Source: CAVQCA01 sp963710815 (GTDB lineage: Bacteria > Pseudomonadota > Gammaproteobacteria > UBA9214). Taken from it: 64,000 bases of DNA. A model generated the notes under the pieces. That model was given only the letters and a program-made list of their open reading frames with translations. It made no database searches and was not told where the DNA came from. The position numbers were made by a program, and so were the translations under genes. The stretch lies in assembly GCA_963710815.1 (NCBI GenBank), contig CAVQCA010000059.1:16461-80460 (forward strand). The letters run 5' to 3'. Shown here in pieces: positions 44,228-52,817 of the stretch; the stretch's first letter is position 1, and every line of letters begins with the position of its first letter.

Positions 44228-45259
44228 TCAGTTGTTTACGATTAACTTCAAGCCGTTCTTCTGGTGCTGTGCCAGGTTTGTGCTCTCGACCCGCTGCGCC
44301 GCTTTCTTCAAGTGCTCGCTGGCCAGGTGCGCATAGCGCAACACCATTTCGAACGAGGCCCAGCCGCCCAACTCCATCAACTCCTGCAGACTGGTGCCTT
44401 GCTGGACGTGCCACGACGCCCAGGTGTGCCGCAAATCGTGCCAGCGGAAATCCTCGATGCCGACACGCTCCAGAGCACGCTTCCATGCCTTGGTGGTCGT
44501 CCGTGCCACCGGTGCGTCCTTGTAGGTGAACACATAGACCGGATGCTGGCCCTGCCGATGATCCAGAATGGTTAAGGCATCCTGGTTCAACGGCACCGCA
44601 ATCGCCCGGCGCGACTTGGACTGATCGGCATGAATCCATGCCGTGCCACGCTCCAGGTCCACCTGGTCCCAGCGCAGATAACTGACGTTGCTTTGCCTTA
44701 AGCCCGTCGCGAGCGTGAAGGCCGCCATGTCAGCCAGGTGGGGTGGCAGCGCCGCGACCAACTTGACCGCCTGCGCCTGGGTGATCCACCGCACCCGCTT
44801 TCTGGGCTCAGGATAGAGCCGGACCCGGGGAATCGTCTCCAGCCATTCCCATTCATCACGGGCCTTGCGCAAGATCGCCCGCAGTAACGCCAGGTAACGG
44901 TTTGCCGTTGAGGCGCTCGCTTCGTGCTTCTTGGCCGCTCCGATGTGGTCCACCAGCTCCCGGTTGATTTCATCCAGGTAGTGGTTTCTCAAGAACTGAT
45001 CCAGCCACCGGAGCTTTGCAAGGTCCTTGTGATGATCCGCCTTGCCGTCGGTATCCTGCATCCAACGCACCACGGCTTCCTGCCAGGTGCGCCTGGGTTT
45101 TTCACCCAGCCTGTGAATACGCCACAGATCGACCTTTAACTGGTCGTGGTATTCCTGCGCGAGTTGCTTCTCTTCAGTCCCAGCAGAGCGGCGTATTCGC
45201 TTGCCATTAGGTGCTGTGAAGCGGACCCACCAGGTAGTGCCGCGTTTGTAGAGTGACAT
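44228..45259 (-). CDS. Tyrosine-family site-specific integrase
   Basis: 343 residues. An N-terminal SAM-like DNA-binding region precedes the catalytic domain: first Arg in TLATGLRQSNVSYLRWDQVD, beta-hairpin Lys in ADQSKSRRAIAVPL, HDLRHTWASWHVQQ (box II His and Arg), LGGWASFEMVLRYAHL (His/Trp and nucleophile Tyr). It catalyses recombination between the 45-bp att sites. The stop is 7 nt from the end of tRNA-Phe, the usual place. The 5' end overlaps the upstream HTH gene by 124 nt. Confidence 0.95.
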   Translation of the reverse strand: MSLYKRGTTWWVRFTAPNGKRIRRSAGTEEKQLAQEYHDQLKVDLWRIHRLGEKPRRTWQEAVVRWMQDTDGKADHHKDLAKLRWLDQFLRNHYLDEINRELVDHIGAAKKHEASASTANRYLALLRAILRKARDEWEWLETIPRVRLYPEPRKRVRWITQAQAVKLVAALPPHLADMAAFTLATGLRQSNVSYLRWDQVDLERGTAWIHADQSKSRRAIAVPLNQDALTILDHRQGQHPVYVFTYKDAPVARTTTKAWKRALERVGIEDFRWHDLRHTWASWHVQQGTSLQELMELGGWASFEMVLRYAHLASEHLKKAAQRVESTNLAQHQKNGLKLIVNN

Positions 45260-45465
45260 GATGCCTCCTTGTCACAGCCACTTCGCGGCGCTTGCCAGGG
45301 ACCAGCATAGAGGGAGCGCAGGTGGTCGGCAAGGTCTGCTTCCAGGAAGACCCAGCGCTTGCCCGGTTTCGCGCCCTGGATAATGCCGGCCTTGGCCTTT
45401 TGCCGTAGCGCCGCCGGCGACATGTGCAGGAAGGCGGCGGCTTCGTTGAGATCGAGGGTACGCAT
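45136..45465 (-). CDS. HTH DNA-binding protein, probable excisionase
   Basis: 109 residues. The first 55 form a MerR/excisionase-type winged helix: LDLNEAAAFLHMSPAALRQK, AKAGIIQGAKPGKRWVFLEA, DLADHLRSLY. The remainder overlaps the integrase start in another frame and has no recognisable sequence, so the functional part is probably the N-terminal half. Position directly before the integrase suggests a recombination directionality factor. Confidence 0.75.
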   Translation of the reverse strand: MRTLDLNEAAAFLHMSPAALRQKAKAGIIQGAKPGKRWVFLEADLADHLRSLYAGPWQAPRSGCDKEASCHSTNAALPGGSASQHLMASEYAALLGLKRSNSRRNTTTS

Positions 45466-45499
45466 GATACAGGCTCACTCCGTGGCGCTCCCGGAGGCA

Positions 45500-46789
45500 T
45501 CACCGGCAGCCGGTGAATGGCTCCGTCACAAGGTGGGTATTGAAGCGCCGCGCCTTGCCTTGCACCTTCTCGCGGGCATAGGTCGACAGGGTTTTGCCGG
45601 TGCGCTGGCTCTGCAGCCGGTGATATTCGTGCGCATCTATCCCGAAGCGCCGGTAGCCTTCATCAAAATCGGTAATACCTTCGCGGGCCATGTAGGAGGT
45701 GAGGGCGCCCAGGCCATTCACAAACAGGGACTTGTCGGACGGCGGGCGGGTCTTGCGGGTGCGGGTGAGCGGTTCCCCGCGCTCCACGCCCCAGTCGGCC
45801 TGTAGAAGGACATCCCATAGCGGATGGTTCGGCCAGCGCTCTTTGGTGTTGTCGGTCGGGGAGGGCACCACCAGGCGCAGCCAGTGCATGGCGTAGCACC
45901 ACAGGGCTGCACGTAGGGCGAGCAACTCTTCAACCGTCGTGATCCAAAACTCACGCAGCACAGTGCGATGGAATTCGAATTCCAGTCGCCACACCGGAAA
46001 CTCACCGGCCCAGCCCCCCTCGTTCCAGACGTCGTACAGGTAGGTCTTCTCCGAGTGCTCTATTTCCAGGGTTTTGTCGTAGAGTCGCGCCGAGAGTGCA
46101 CCACCCATCCCGAAGGTAAGCCCCGAGAAACGTCCCCGGTCCTCATGGGACGAGCGCTTGTTGGCCCGATTGATCCAGGCGTTTCTCGGTATCCCTTCCA
46201 GCTCGACGCCGGTAACGAAATCCGCACAGAGGTCCACCCGGCTGACCGTCGCCGGTGCGCGTGTCGTACCCAGGACGGAGACCAGGTTATTGAGGGCGAT
46301 CTCGGTGTATTTCACCCCGGTGCGGGTGAGTGCCTCACTGCCGATCTGGGCGTAGACCATCGGCAAGGATTTGGCCTGCGCCCGGGAGAGTTGCAGGTGA
46401 AAGACGCCATCCTGCAGGACAAACGGATAGCGCCCCTTGCCCTTGTCCTTCACTTCGAAGCGATGATCACAAAGGGACAAAACCGCCCCGGCCTGTTCTT
46501 GCGGGTCCTCCGATTGGGCCAATAGCTTCAGGGATTCCAGGTCTTGCTCTACGTCGGGTTTCAGCTCCCCGGCATAGGAGAGGTAAAGGCTGTCTATGCC
46601 GGTATGCACTATCCGTGACTCGTTTTCACTCTCAATGCGGTTTGAGGGTGCTGTGTTACTAGGCGGCGCACCCGCGGCCACCCGGTCCGTCCCTCGCGGC
46701 TCTGTAACGAGCCGCCGCTCAGTCCGGCCCGGTTCGGCACACAGGCTGATTTCCTTCTTTTGGAACAAGTCCTCCTGATCACCTAACAT
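45500..46789 (-). CDS. Replication-initiation-factor-like protein (Rep)
   Basis: 429 residues. The core resembles the Rep_trans/phage replication initiator family: GIDSLYLSYAGE near the N-terminus, SRVDLCADFV (a conserved acidic site), ARLYDKTLEIEHSEKTYLYD, and FPVWRLEFEFHRTVLREFWI, where R-x-E is the usual family match. Such proteins nick an origin and start rolling-circle copying of plasmids or integrative elements. No double-strand origin could be pinpointed. The catalytic Tyr is not certain from sequence alone. Confidence 0.75.
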   Translation of the reverse strand: MLGDQEDLFQKKEISLCAEPGRTERRLVTEPRGTDRVAAGAPPSNTAPSNRIESENESRIVHTGIDSLYLSYAGELKPDVEQDLESLKLLAQSEDPQEQAGAVLSLCDHRFEVKDKGKGRYPFVLQDGVFHLQLSRAQAKSLPMVYAQIGSEALTRTGVKYTEIALNNLVSVLGTTRAPATVSRVDLCADFVTGVELEGIPRNAWINRANKRSSHEDRGRFSGLTFGMGGALSARLYDKTLEIEHSEKTYLYDVWNEGGWAGEFPVWRLEFEFHRTVLREFWITTVEELLALRAALWCYAMHWLRLVVPSPTDNTKERWPNHPLWDVLLQADWGVERGEPLTRTRKTRPPSDKSLFVNGLGALTSYMAREGITDFDEGYRRFGIDAHEYHRLQSQRTGKTLSTYAREKVQGKARRFNTHLVTEPFTGCR

Positions 46790-46832
46790 CGGGTCACCAC
46801 TTACCGCCGCTTTACCTGGCGTATGGCCTTCT

Positions 46833-47321
46833 TCAAGACCGACAGCCGGGTGAAGTCGATGCCTTTCTTCTTGCGTTGCTAAGAATTAAATCTCCAGTTC
46901 CTATGTGATATCCAGAATCTATTCGTACCGGTGATTGAATTGGCACCTCAGTGAGAATTAAAAGACTTGCTTCTTGTTCATCTGCTGGGAAAAAGGGTCC
47001 ATCGGGTTCTAAATGCAGATGAAAGTCGCCGGATAATATGCCGCAACTAGGGCAGGTATTGGCGTAGTATTCATAATCGACGGTTTTGGAATATGTGAGC
47101 TTGAAATTGGGAGCCCGTTCCTGCATGAAATGGAGAATTTCGTCCGGAAGATCGACAATGTCTGTCAAGACACATGCCTCATTACCTGTATCCTCATATG
47201 TGTTCTCCACATTCGGTGCCAATAAGGCAAATACAGGCATTTTCTCGCCGCATTTCCAGCAATCGAATTCCGTACTTACCAGGTAGAGAGGCGGCAAAAT
47301 TTTGAGTCTATCGTCTTCCAT
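46833..47321 (-). CDS. Hypothetical protein with paired CxxC motifs
   Basis: 162 residues. Two Cys pairs, DCWKCGEKMPVFALL near the N-terminus and NTCPSCGILSGDFHLHL in the middle, look like one zinc ribbon. Acidic N- and C-terminal halves have no named domain. The tail (ARRKASTSPGCRS) looks unlike the rest and may reflect a changed C-terminus. Similar CWKC proteins occur on plasmids and islands, but I know no function. Confidence 0.65.
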   Translation of the reverse strand: MEDDRLKILPPLYLVSTEFDCWKCGEKMPVFALLAPNVENTYEDTGNEACVLTDIVDLPDEILHFMQERAPNFKLTYSKTVDYEYYANTCPSCGILSGDFHLHLEPDGPFFPADEQEASLLILTEVPIQSPVRIDSGYHIGTGDLILSNARRKASTSPGCRS

Positions 47322-47355
47322 ACTGTTCTCCTTATTAAATTCTGTATGGGTGTCC

Positions 47356-47733
47356 TTAGCCCGTTATGACGGTCTCAGAATAGAGGGGCGTTGGCGTTGA
47401 GTTACCCAACTCACGTTCAAGCTCCAGGTAGTATTGATTGGTTAGTTTTCGAAAACGTGCGGTATCGCCAACGTCCTCGTATAAAACCTCCCCCGTGTCC
47501 GGGTCTTCACCAAATTTTTGACCCTGCACAAAAGGGAAGCCGCTTTCCACCTCGTCCAGTGCCGAGGTCAGCAGATCGGCCACGATCTGGGTGCGGTTCT
47601 TGCCGGGGAACATGGTGCAGAGCGCCTCAATCTTGGCGGCCACATGGACCGGGAGGCGGAAAGAGTATTGTTTGCTGGTCACCCGGCTGTTGTCGGGTGA
47701 GCTCCACAGCTCAGGTAGGGTAGAAGCTTTCAT
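47356..47733 (-). CDS. Ribbon-helix-helix-like DNA-binding protein
   Basis: 125 residues. Residues about 20-58 fit a CopG-type fold: strand KQYSFRLPVHVAAKIEALC followed by helix KNRTQIVADLLTSALDEVE. The C-terminal part is acidic and unrecognised. A perfect 9+9 inverted repeat lies 11 nt upstream of its start, the arrangement expected for an autorepressor controlling copy or transfer functions of the island. Confidence 0.7.
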   Translation of the reverse strand: MKASTLPELWSSPDNSRVTSKQYSFRLPVHVAAKIEALCTMFPGKNRTQIVADLLTSALDEVESGFPFVQGQKFGEDPDTGEVLYEDVGDTARFRKLTNQYYLELERELGNSTPTPLYSETVITG

Positions 47734-47743
47734 TGGGTGTCGC

Positions 47744-47765
47744 CTGTAAGTTAGTCAACTTACAG
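47744..47765 (-). promoter_or_regulatory. Palindromic operator upstream of the RHH gene
   Basis: CTGTAAGTT-agtc-AACTTACAG, perfect 9-bp arms with a 4-nt spacer, ending 11 nt before the ATG at 47733. It probably overlaps the promoter. Confidence 0.65.
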
Positions 47766-48003
47766 ACAACATACACCCTGAGAATCATCCCCGTCAAGGG
47801 TGTCTGTTCTGTAGGAACCTCTGAGGGAATCTCCCCTTTTGCGCAGACATGTATCCAGAGCCCCCCGTGTTACTTGAACGGGGAGCCGGTAGTCACCAGT
47901 TAGCGACCCTGTATTAGAACCGTAAGCGCCCACGAATCGACACCTATCAATTCACGCAATAACCAGACAATACTTTCTCCTGCCCCCAACGCAGGAGAAA
48001 GTC

Positions 48004-48327
48004 ATGTCCGTCAAAGCCGAATCCGAAGCCCTGGCCAGCTATTGGCTGCAACAGATTGAAGCGTGGCAGTCATCAGGACAACCACAACACGCCTACTGCA
48101 AGGCCAATAAGCTGAGCTATCATCGTTTCGGGTACTGGCGGCGCAAGTTTCTGCAACAGTCGCAGGAGGCGCAAAGCCAGAAGTGTTCTGGTTTTGTGCC
48201 AGTCACCCATTTGGCGGCATCCCGCAGCGCCGGGTTATCTCTTGTATTTCCCAGTGGCCTGGTGCTTCGTGGCATTGCGGGTGACAACCTGCCCATTGTT
48301 TACCAACTGCTGAGTCGCCTGTCATGA
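48004..48327 (+). CDS. tnpA: IS66 accessory protein TnpA
   Basis: 107 residues. Begins with the IS66 TnpA HTH-like segment WLQQIEAWQSSGQPQHAYCK, then LSYHRFGYWRRKFL. The protein is required with TnpB for efficient IS66 transposition. It overlaps tnpB by 4 nt. Confidence 0.93.
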   Translation: MSVKAESEALASYWLQQIEAWQSSGQPQHAYCKANKLSYHRFGYWRRKFLQQSQEAQSQKCSGFVPVTHLAASRSAGLSLVFPSGLVLRGIAGDNLPIVYQLLSRLS

Positions 48328-48689
48328 ACCACTATGTCAGGCCGACCTGTGATATGCCGGGGATATACCTGTACCGCAACCCGGTCGATTTTCGCAAAAG
48401 CTTTCGCGGCCTTGCCGCCATCGTCGAACAGGAGCTGGGCCACAACCCCTTCGACGGCGGCCTCTATGCCTTCACCAACCGCCAGCGGAACAAGATCAAG
48501 TGCCTGTTCTGGGAAGACAATGGTTTTGTGCTCTACTACAAGAGCCTGGCCGAAGAGAAATTCCGCTGGCCACGCCAGGGTGATGAACTCATGTCGCTGA
48601 CCGGCCAACAGATCAACTGGCTACTGGACGGCTATGACATCAGCCTGATGCAAGGTCATAAAAAGCTGCATTACGACGCATTATTTTAA
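48324..48689 (+). CDS. tnpB: IS66 accessory protein TnpB
   Basis: 121 residues, the Orf2 protein of IS66 elements: GIYLYRNPVDFRKSFRGLAA, IVEQELGHNPFDGGLYAFTN, KIKCLFWEDNGFVLYYKSL. Its molecular role is unknown but it is needed for transposition. Coupled to tnpA by overlap. Confidence 0.95.
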   Translation: MNHYVRPTCDMPGIYLYRNPVDFRKSFRGLAAIVEQELGHNPFDGGLYAFTNRQRNKIKCLFWEDNGFVLYYKSLAEEKFRWPRQGDELMSLTGQQINWLLDGYDISLMQGHKKLHYDALF

Positions 48690-48715
48690 CCGGTAAATGA
48701 TGCGGTTCTGTTATA

Positions 48716-50257
48716 ATGCCGCCCGTGAAAACAGCGACAAGTACACCACAAGAACCGCCTGTTTTTATCCCGCCAACGGTGCCGGAATTGCTTGAGGCCC
48801 TCGAGCAAAAAGATCACATCATCCGTGAGCAGCAACAGCTGCTGAAACTCCTTGAAGAGAAACTGCGGCTGTCCAGGCTACAGCGCTTTGGCGCCAGCAG
48901 CGAGAAGCTGTCCTTCCAGGTCGATTTCTTTGATGAGGCGGAGCTTGAAGTTGCACTCAGCGATCTTGAAGCTCAACTGCCGGAAGATCATTCACCGAAG
49001 AAACCCTGCAAGAAACGCAAGGGTTTTTCTGATCAACTGCCACGCATACGCGTTGACCTGATCTTAACGGATGAGGAAAAGGCGGGTGCGGACAAAACCT
49101 TCTTCACCAAGGTTAAGGAAGAACTGGATATCGTGCCTGCCCAGGCACGGGTGATTGAGTACTGGCAGGAAAAGGCTGTTTTTGAACAAGGCGGTGAGCA
49201 ACAGATGGTTGCCGCCCAAAGGCCGCCGCACCCACTGGGCAAATGCATTGCCAGCGTGCAACTGCTGGCCTATATCCTGATCTCGAAGTATGCCGACGCC
49301 TTGCCACTGTATCGGTTGGAGAAGATCCTAAATCGCTACGGCGGCGACATTACCCGCACCACCCTGGCCAACTGGATCATCCGCCTGGATGACGTCTTCA
49401 AACCGCTGATTAACCTGATGCGGGAACACCAGTTGGCAGGGGATTACCTGCAGGCAGACGAGACCCGGGTGCAGGTACTGAAAGAAGACGGCCGGCCGGC
49501 GACATCCGACAAATGGATGTGGCTGATTCGGGGTGGGCCGCCGGAGCAACCGGCCGTGCTGTTCGAATATGATGTCTCACGCAGTGAGGAGGTGCCGTTG
49601 CGCCTGCTGGATGGCTTCGAGGGCGTACTCCAGGCTGATGGGTATGCCGGGTACAACCGGGTCTGTCGTGAAAACCCCATTACCCGCATTGGCTGTTGGG
49701 ATCATGCGCGCAGAAAGTTCGTTGAGGCAAGCAAGGCGGCGCCTGCCAATAAGAAAGCCAGCAAGGTCAGCAAGGCCGATGTGGCCATTGGCAAGATCCG
49801 CAAACTTTACTTGATCGAAGACCGGATCAAGGATCTTGAGCCTGAACAGAAAAAGGCGCAACGACAGACACTGAGCCGACCGGTACTGGATGATTTGAAG
49901 GACTGGTTGGTAACGAACAGCCCCCGGGTGCCCAAAGACAGCCTGACCTGGATCGCCATCAACTACACGCTTAGTCAGTGGGGCCTGCTCATTGGTTACT
50001 GTGAAGATGGCCGCTTGAATATCAGCAATGCGCTGGCGGAGAACGCCATCAGGCCCTTTGCGGTTGGCAGGCGCAACTGGTTGTTCAGTGATACGCCACG
50101 TGGCGCCAGGGCCAGTGCGACCTGCTATAGTCTGATAGAAACCGCGAAGGCCAATGGGCTGGAACCCTCTGCCTATCTACATCATGTATTGCAATACATA
50201 GCGGCGGCTGACACGCTGGAAAAGATTGAAGCCTTGTTGCCCTGGAACATGAAGTAA
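48716..50257 (+). CDS. tnpC: IS66 transposase TnpC
   Basis: 513 residues. N-terminal coiled coil (LLEALEQKDHIIREQQQLLK), the zinc/HTH region, then the DDE core: DYLQADETRVQVLKEDGRPA (first Asp), FEGVLQADGYAGYNRV (second Asp), and NALAENAIRPFAVGRRNWLF (Glu), with the IS66 C-terminal motif. Full length and intact, so the element may be active. Confidence 0.96.
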   Translation: MPPVKTATSTPQEPPVFIPPTVPELLEALEQKDHIIREQQQLLKLLEEKLRLSRLQRFGASSEKLSFQVDFFDEAELEVALSDLEAQLPEDHSPKKPCKKRKGFSDQLPRIRVDLILTDEEKAGADKTFFTKVKEELDIVPAQARVIEYWQEKAVFEQGGEQQMVAAQRPPHPLGKCIASVQLLAYILISKYADALPLYRLEKILNRYGGDITRTTLANWIIRLDDVFKPLINLMREHQLAGDYLQADETRVQVLKEDGRPATSDKWMWLIRGGPPEQPAVLFEYDVSRSEEVPLRLLDGFEGVLQADGYAGYNRVCRENPITRIGCWDHARRKFVEASKAAPANKKASKVSKADVAIGKIRKLYLIEDRIKDLEPEQKKAQRQTLSRPVLDDLKDWLVTNSPRVPKDSLTWIAINYTLSQWGLLIGYCEDGRLNISNALAENAIRPFAVGRRNWLFSDTPRGARASATCYSLIETAKANGLEPSAYLHHVLQYIAAADTLEKIEALLPWNMK

Positions 50258-50312
50258 GCATCGCGCCACTATGGCTGCAAGGGTGCTGAATCTTTGGCGC
50301 TTACTTAGAACC

Positions 50313-50557
50313 CTATGTCCAGAGTGGACAACCATCGAATGGATTCTGAGGAATCGGTTTCATGTGCAACCGCGGTGCGGTCGCCCTGGCGTTCGCTCTG
50401 CAACGAGCCGCTCATGCCAGGGCGCTTTTTCGCGTAACCACTAAGCCTAGAGCAGACATTACTGAGTGGGCTGGGGAACCTTGTTAGCTATCAATTAACG
50501 ACATGGCAAGCCACTTCTATCGAAGCTGATCACACGCGATAGAACGACTCTAGCCTC
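50313..50557. other. Spacer with hairpin repeat between IS66 and cargo
   Basis: No gene. Holds copy A of the ~55-bp hairpin repeat (50383-50437). Confidence 0.6.
50383..50437 (+). repeat. Island hairpin repeat, copy A
   Basis: GCCCTGGC at 50383 pairs with GCCAGGGC; the loop contains GCTCTGCAACGAGC, itself a small stem. It is followed by CTTTTTCGCGTAAC. About 80% identical to 54167-54222, same orientation. Confidence 0.8.
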
Positions 50558-51280
50558 TCAATCCGTATCGGATAGCGTGTCCGGTGGCGTACGTGGTATA
50601 TACCCTAGGCAACCAAATTTGGAGTTGGTCCGAGTTCCATCCCATAGCACTTCACCTATTCGAAGCAGCGAATCGTTACCCAACATTAGGGACTTCAGGT
50701 CAATACAAACAAGATCCAGCAGCCGGGCGAAGTCATGGAGCATTGTCACAAGCTCACTTCCCACAATGCGCATTGCAGATGCCGAAAACGGCAAATCTCC
50801 CTCACTCTGGACTACAGTCTTTCTGGATAGATGAAGCGCTCTATTTCCCACGTGAGTCACGTCCGACGCCTCTTTATAAGCTGTTGCAAATTCTGGGTGC
50901 CGACCACAGCACTCGGTTTTTATTCTACCGATTCCCGGTTCTTGCCCCTCAAAGTAGGCTTCAAACCGCTGCGAGTTCTGACTTATCCAATCGATAACGA
51001 AGAAGGTTTCCATCAGAGAGCGGTAAGAGCAATTCCATCCAGCATAGTTTTGATGAAGTTGATTGACTAAGCATGAAATGCTAAGTTGAAATGACCTGGA
51101 GAGAAGCCCCAACGCTACCGCTTGTCTTTTCGTGAGCCTCCCAGCCAGTCTTTCAATGAACTGTGCTTCCGTGTCACGAAGTGAGACAAAGCTATCCGAG
51201 ATACCCGGCAGAATGTTCACATAAGGAACAAAGCCAAGTTCGGCCAACTCGCGCAGGACCCAAGAATCGGCATTTATCAT
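50558..51280 (-). CDS. Hypothetical cargo protein
   Basis: 240 residues, not recognised. Mostly helical, with SRSFQLSISCLVNQLHQNYA then SYRSLMETFFVIDWISQNSQ, a pattern of R followed four residues later by E in a long helix that recalls DUF5677/HEPN-like all-helical proteins. That link is weak. No signal peptide or membrane helix. It is the last gene of a same-strand row of four (gaps 93, 38 and 143 nt) headed by the nucleoside-deoxyribosyltransferase-like gene. Confidence 0.6.
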   Translation of the reverse strand: MINADSWVLRELAELGFVPYVNILPGISDSFVSLRDTEAQFIERLAGRLTKRQAVALGLLSRSFQLSISCLVNQLHQNYAGWNCSYRSLMETFFVIDWISQNSQRFEAYFEGQEPGIGRIKTECCGRHPEFATAYKEASDVTHVGNRALHLSRKTVVQSEGDLPFSASAMRIVGSELVTMLHDFARLLDLVCIDLKSLMLGNDSLLRIGEVLWDGTRTNSKFGCLGYIPRTPPDTLSDTD

Positions 51281-51423
51281 GATTTGCAGTGCAACAGGGC
51301 AGATTGGCAGAGGTCAAGGTGAGAGAGTAACCACTGGCTCCAGGCGTCGCAATACAACGAACGTTTCTCATTAATTTTGCCTAGCCCTTTTCTATCGTCC
51401 ACGATTTGTCACTATGAGTGTAA

Positions 51424-51723
51424 TTAGGTTGCACCCCCAGATTTCGATAACTGAAATTTCAATAAACAATTTTCAGCCTCTTTGGTTAGTAGAATTTCAA
51501 ACATTAATTTCAAGTAATCCCTATATTGCTGTGTAAATTCTTTCATTTGTTCGACATACTCTGAATTCACCCTAACTTCAACAGCTGGAGCACTCCTTAA
51601 TCTTTCGATGGCATTCTTATAGGCAGCCTTAAGACAAACCACAAGTTCAGGCGGCATACCATCTGACTGGAATCTCTTGAAGAAGTCATCTTCACTAATC
51701 GGAAACTGGATTATTTCACCCAT
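51424..51723 (-). CDS. Small hypothetical cargo protein
   Basis: 99 residues, unrecognised. It has a charged helical profile with a C-terminal helix pair (MKEFTQQYRDYLKLMFEILL; TKEAENCLLKFQ). It starts 38 nt after the TIR gene, so is probably co-expressed with it. AT-rich relative to the chromosome. Confidence 0.6.
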   Translation of the reverse strand: MGEIIQFPISEDDFFKRFQSDGMPPELVVCLKAAYKNAIERLRSAPAVEVRVNSEYVEQMKEFTQQYRDYLKLMFEILLTKEAENCLLKFQLSKSGGAT

Positions 51724-51761
51724 AAGCCCAAGTTCACCCCAATTTGAGTATTAGACGCTTG

Positions 51762-52724
51762 TTAGTGGTTTTTAGTGTTGCTTGACATTGCCTTCGCCAA
51801 TTCAAAAGCAGTCTCCAACATTTTTGGTTCTATTGAATTTGCATTTTGCGCTGAAAATGAATTCTTACCGCTTATATTCCAGTGCTGAAATATTTCTTTG
51901 ATATCTGTCTGCTGCGCCTCATTACCGAATGCTTGCAGGTAAAACTTGCCGAATGATATTGCATGAATGCGATCTGCATTCTTCAATGATTCTTCCATGT
52001 AAGATTTTGCGAGACTGAATGAGTACTTCGCCATTGCCAAAAGCAGACCAACCAGAACGATACTCTTTATTCCGGCAAATGCTACAAGATCCCAAGCTGG
52101 ACTTGGTTGCTGAAACCGAGCGTAGCCAATAAACGCAAAAACTCCAGCAGCAAGAACGCCGATTGCAATAGCTCCATAACCCATCCAATACCAAAAGCCT
52201 GCTTTTTTAAGAAGGATTCCCTCTCGTCCTTTCAGCTCTTTTATTGCTTCCTCTACATACTCTGCCGCTTTCGATTCTATTTTTTGTTTCTTGTCAGACT
52301 CAATTTCCTGAGTTGCAGCGATCCGCCCTGCGTGGCGTGCAATTGCTTTATTAATTGACTCAACAGCAATCTCTATTGACGCGATATCTCCAGGGTCAAT
52401 TCTTATGTACACGAATTGCTGCAAATCGAACGGAAGCTCAATCTCCCCAACTACGACGGGAATCAATAGCTTCTGTTTGTTGTTTTCAATATATGAAATT
52501 AGATATGTAAGCCCTTCAAAAGAATTTTTAGAACTCAGAAAATCTTTGGTGAGTATTGCAACAAATACATCTGCTCTTTGAAAGGCGCCTCTGATTGATG
52601 CTTTCCATTGACTTCCTAGCTCATCATTCATTCTAATGATTTGATGTTGACTCTTCAGACCATCTATGAGCAAAGACTCTATTTCGGAACCGTCTCTTGA
52701 TGAAGATACAAATACTCTAGCCAT
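51762..52724 (-). CDS. TIR-domain protein with two transmembrane helices
   Basis: 320 residues. The N-terminal TIR domain (about 1-125) begins MARVFVSSSRDGSEIESLLI, then DVFVAILTKDFLSSKNSFEG with Glu70 in the position of the catalytic glutamate of NAD-cleaving TIRs, and LLIPVVVGEIELP. A linker with coiled-coil character (about 135-170) precedes two membrane helices at about 177-201 and 211-234 (FWYWMGYGAIAIGVLAAGVF; IKSIVLVGLLLAM). TIR proteins of bacterial immunity act as NADases or cADPR producers on infection. The membrane-tethered layout differs from Thoeris ThsB (soluble). A defence role is inferred from domain and island context. Confidence 0.85.
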   Translation of the reverse strand: MARVFVSSSRDGSEIESLLIDGLKSQHQIIRMNDELGSQWKASIRGAFQRADVFVAILTKDFLSSKNSFEGLTYLISYIENNKQKLLIPVVVGEIELPFDLQQFVYIRIDPGDIASIEIAVESINKAIARHAGRIAATQEIESDKKQKIESKAAEYVEEAIKELKGREGILLKKAGFWYWMGYGAIAIGVLAAGVFAFIGYARFQQPSPAWDLVAFAGIKSIVLVGLLLAMAKYSFSLAKSYMEESLKNADRIHAISFGKFYLQAFGNEAQQTDIKEIFQHWNISGKNSFSAQNANSIEPKMLETAFELAKAMSSNTKNH

Positions 52725-52817
52725 GTCTATTCCCTATTGAGCATCTAACGCCAGCCATATCCAGCAACAAATTATGAAACACAGCGTAACTTATTGTCAT
52801 CTGTATTTATGGCATTC

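Larger units (their letters stand above)
47922..50304 (+). mobile_element. Complete IS66-family insertion sequence
   Basis: 2383 bp. Terminal inverted repeats start GTAAGCGCC (47922) and end GGCGCTTAC (50304), with about 23-bp imperfect IRs. It is flanked by the 8-bp target duplication TTAGAACC at 47914-47921 and 50305-50312, and has all three tnp genes intact. Confidence 0.96.

Noticed and set aside
50383..50437. Hairpin repeat as an integron recombination site
   Set aside because: The CGCGTAAC end does not fit the attC consensus and no integron integrase is present.
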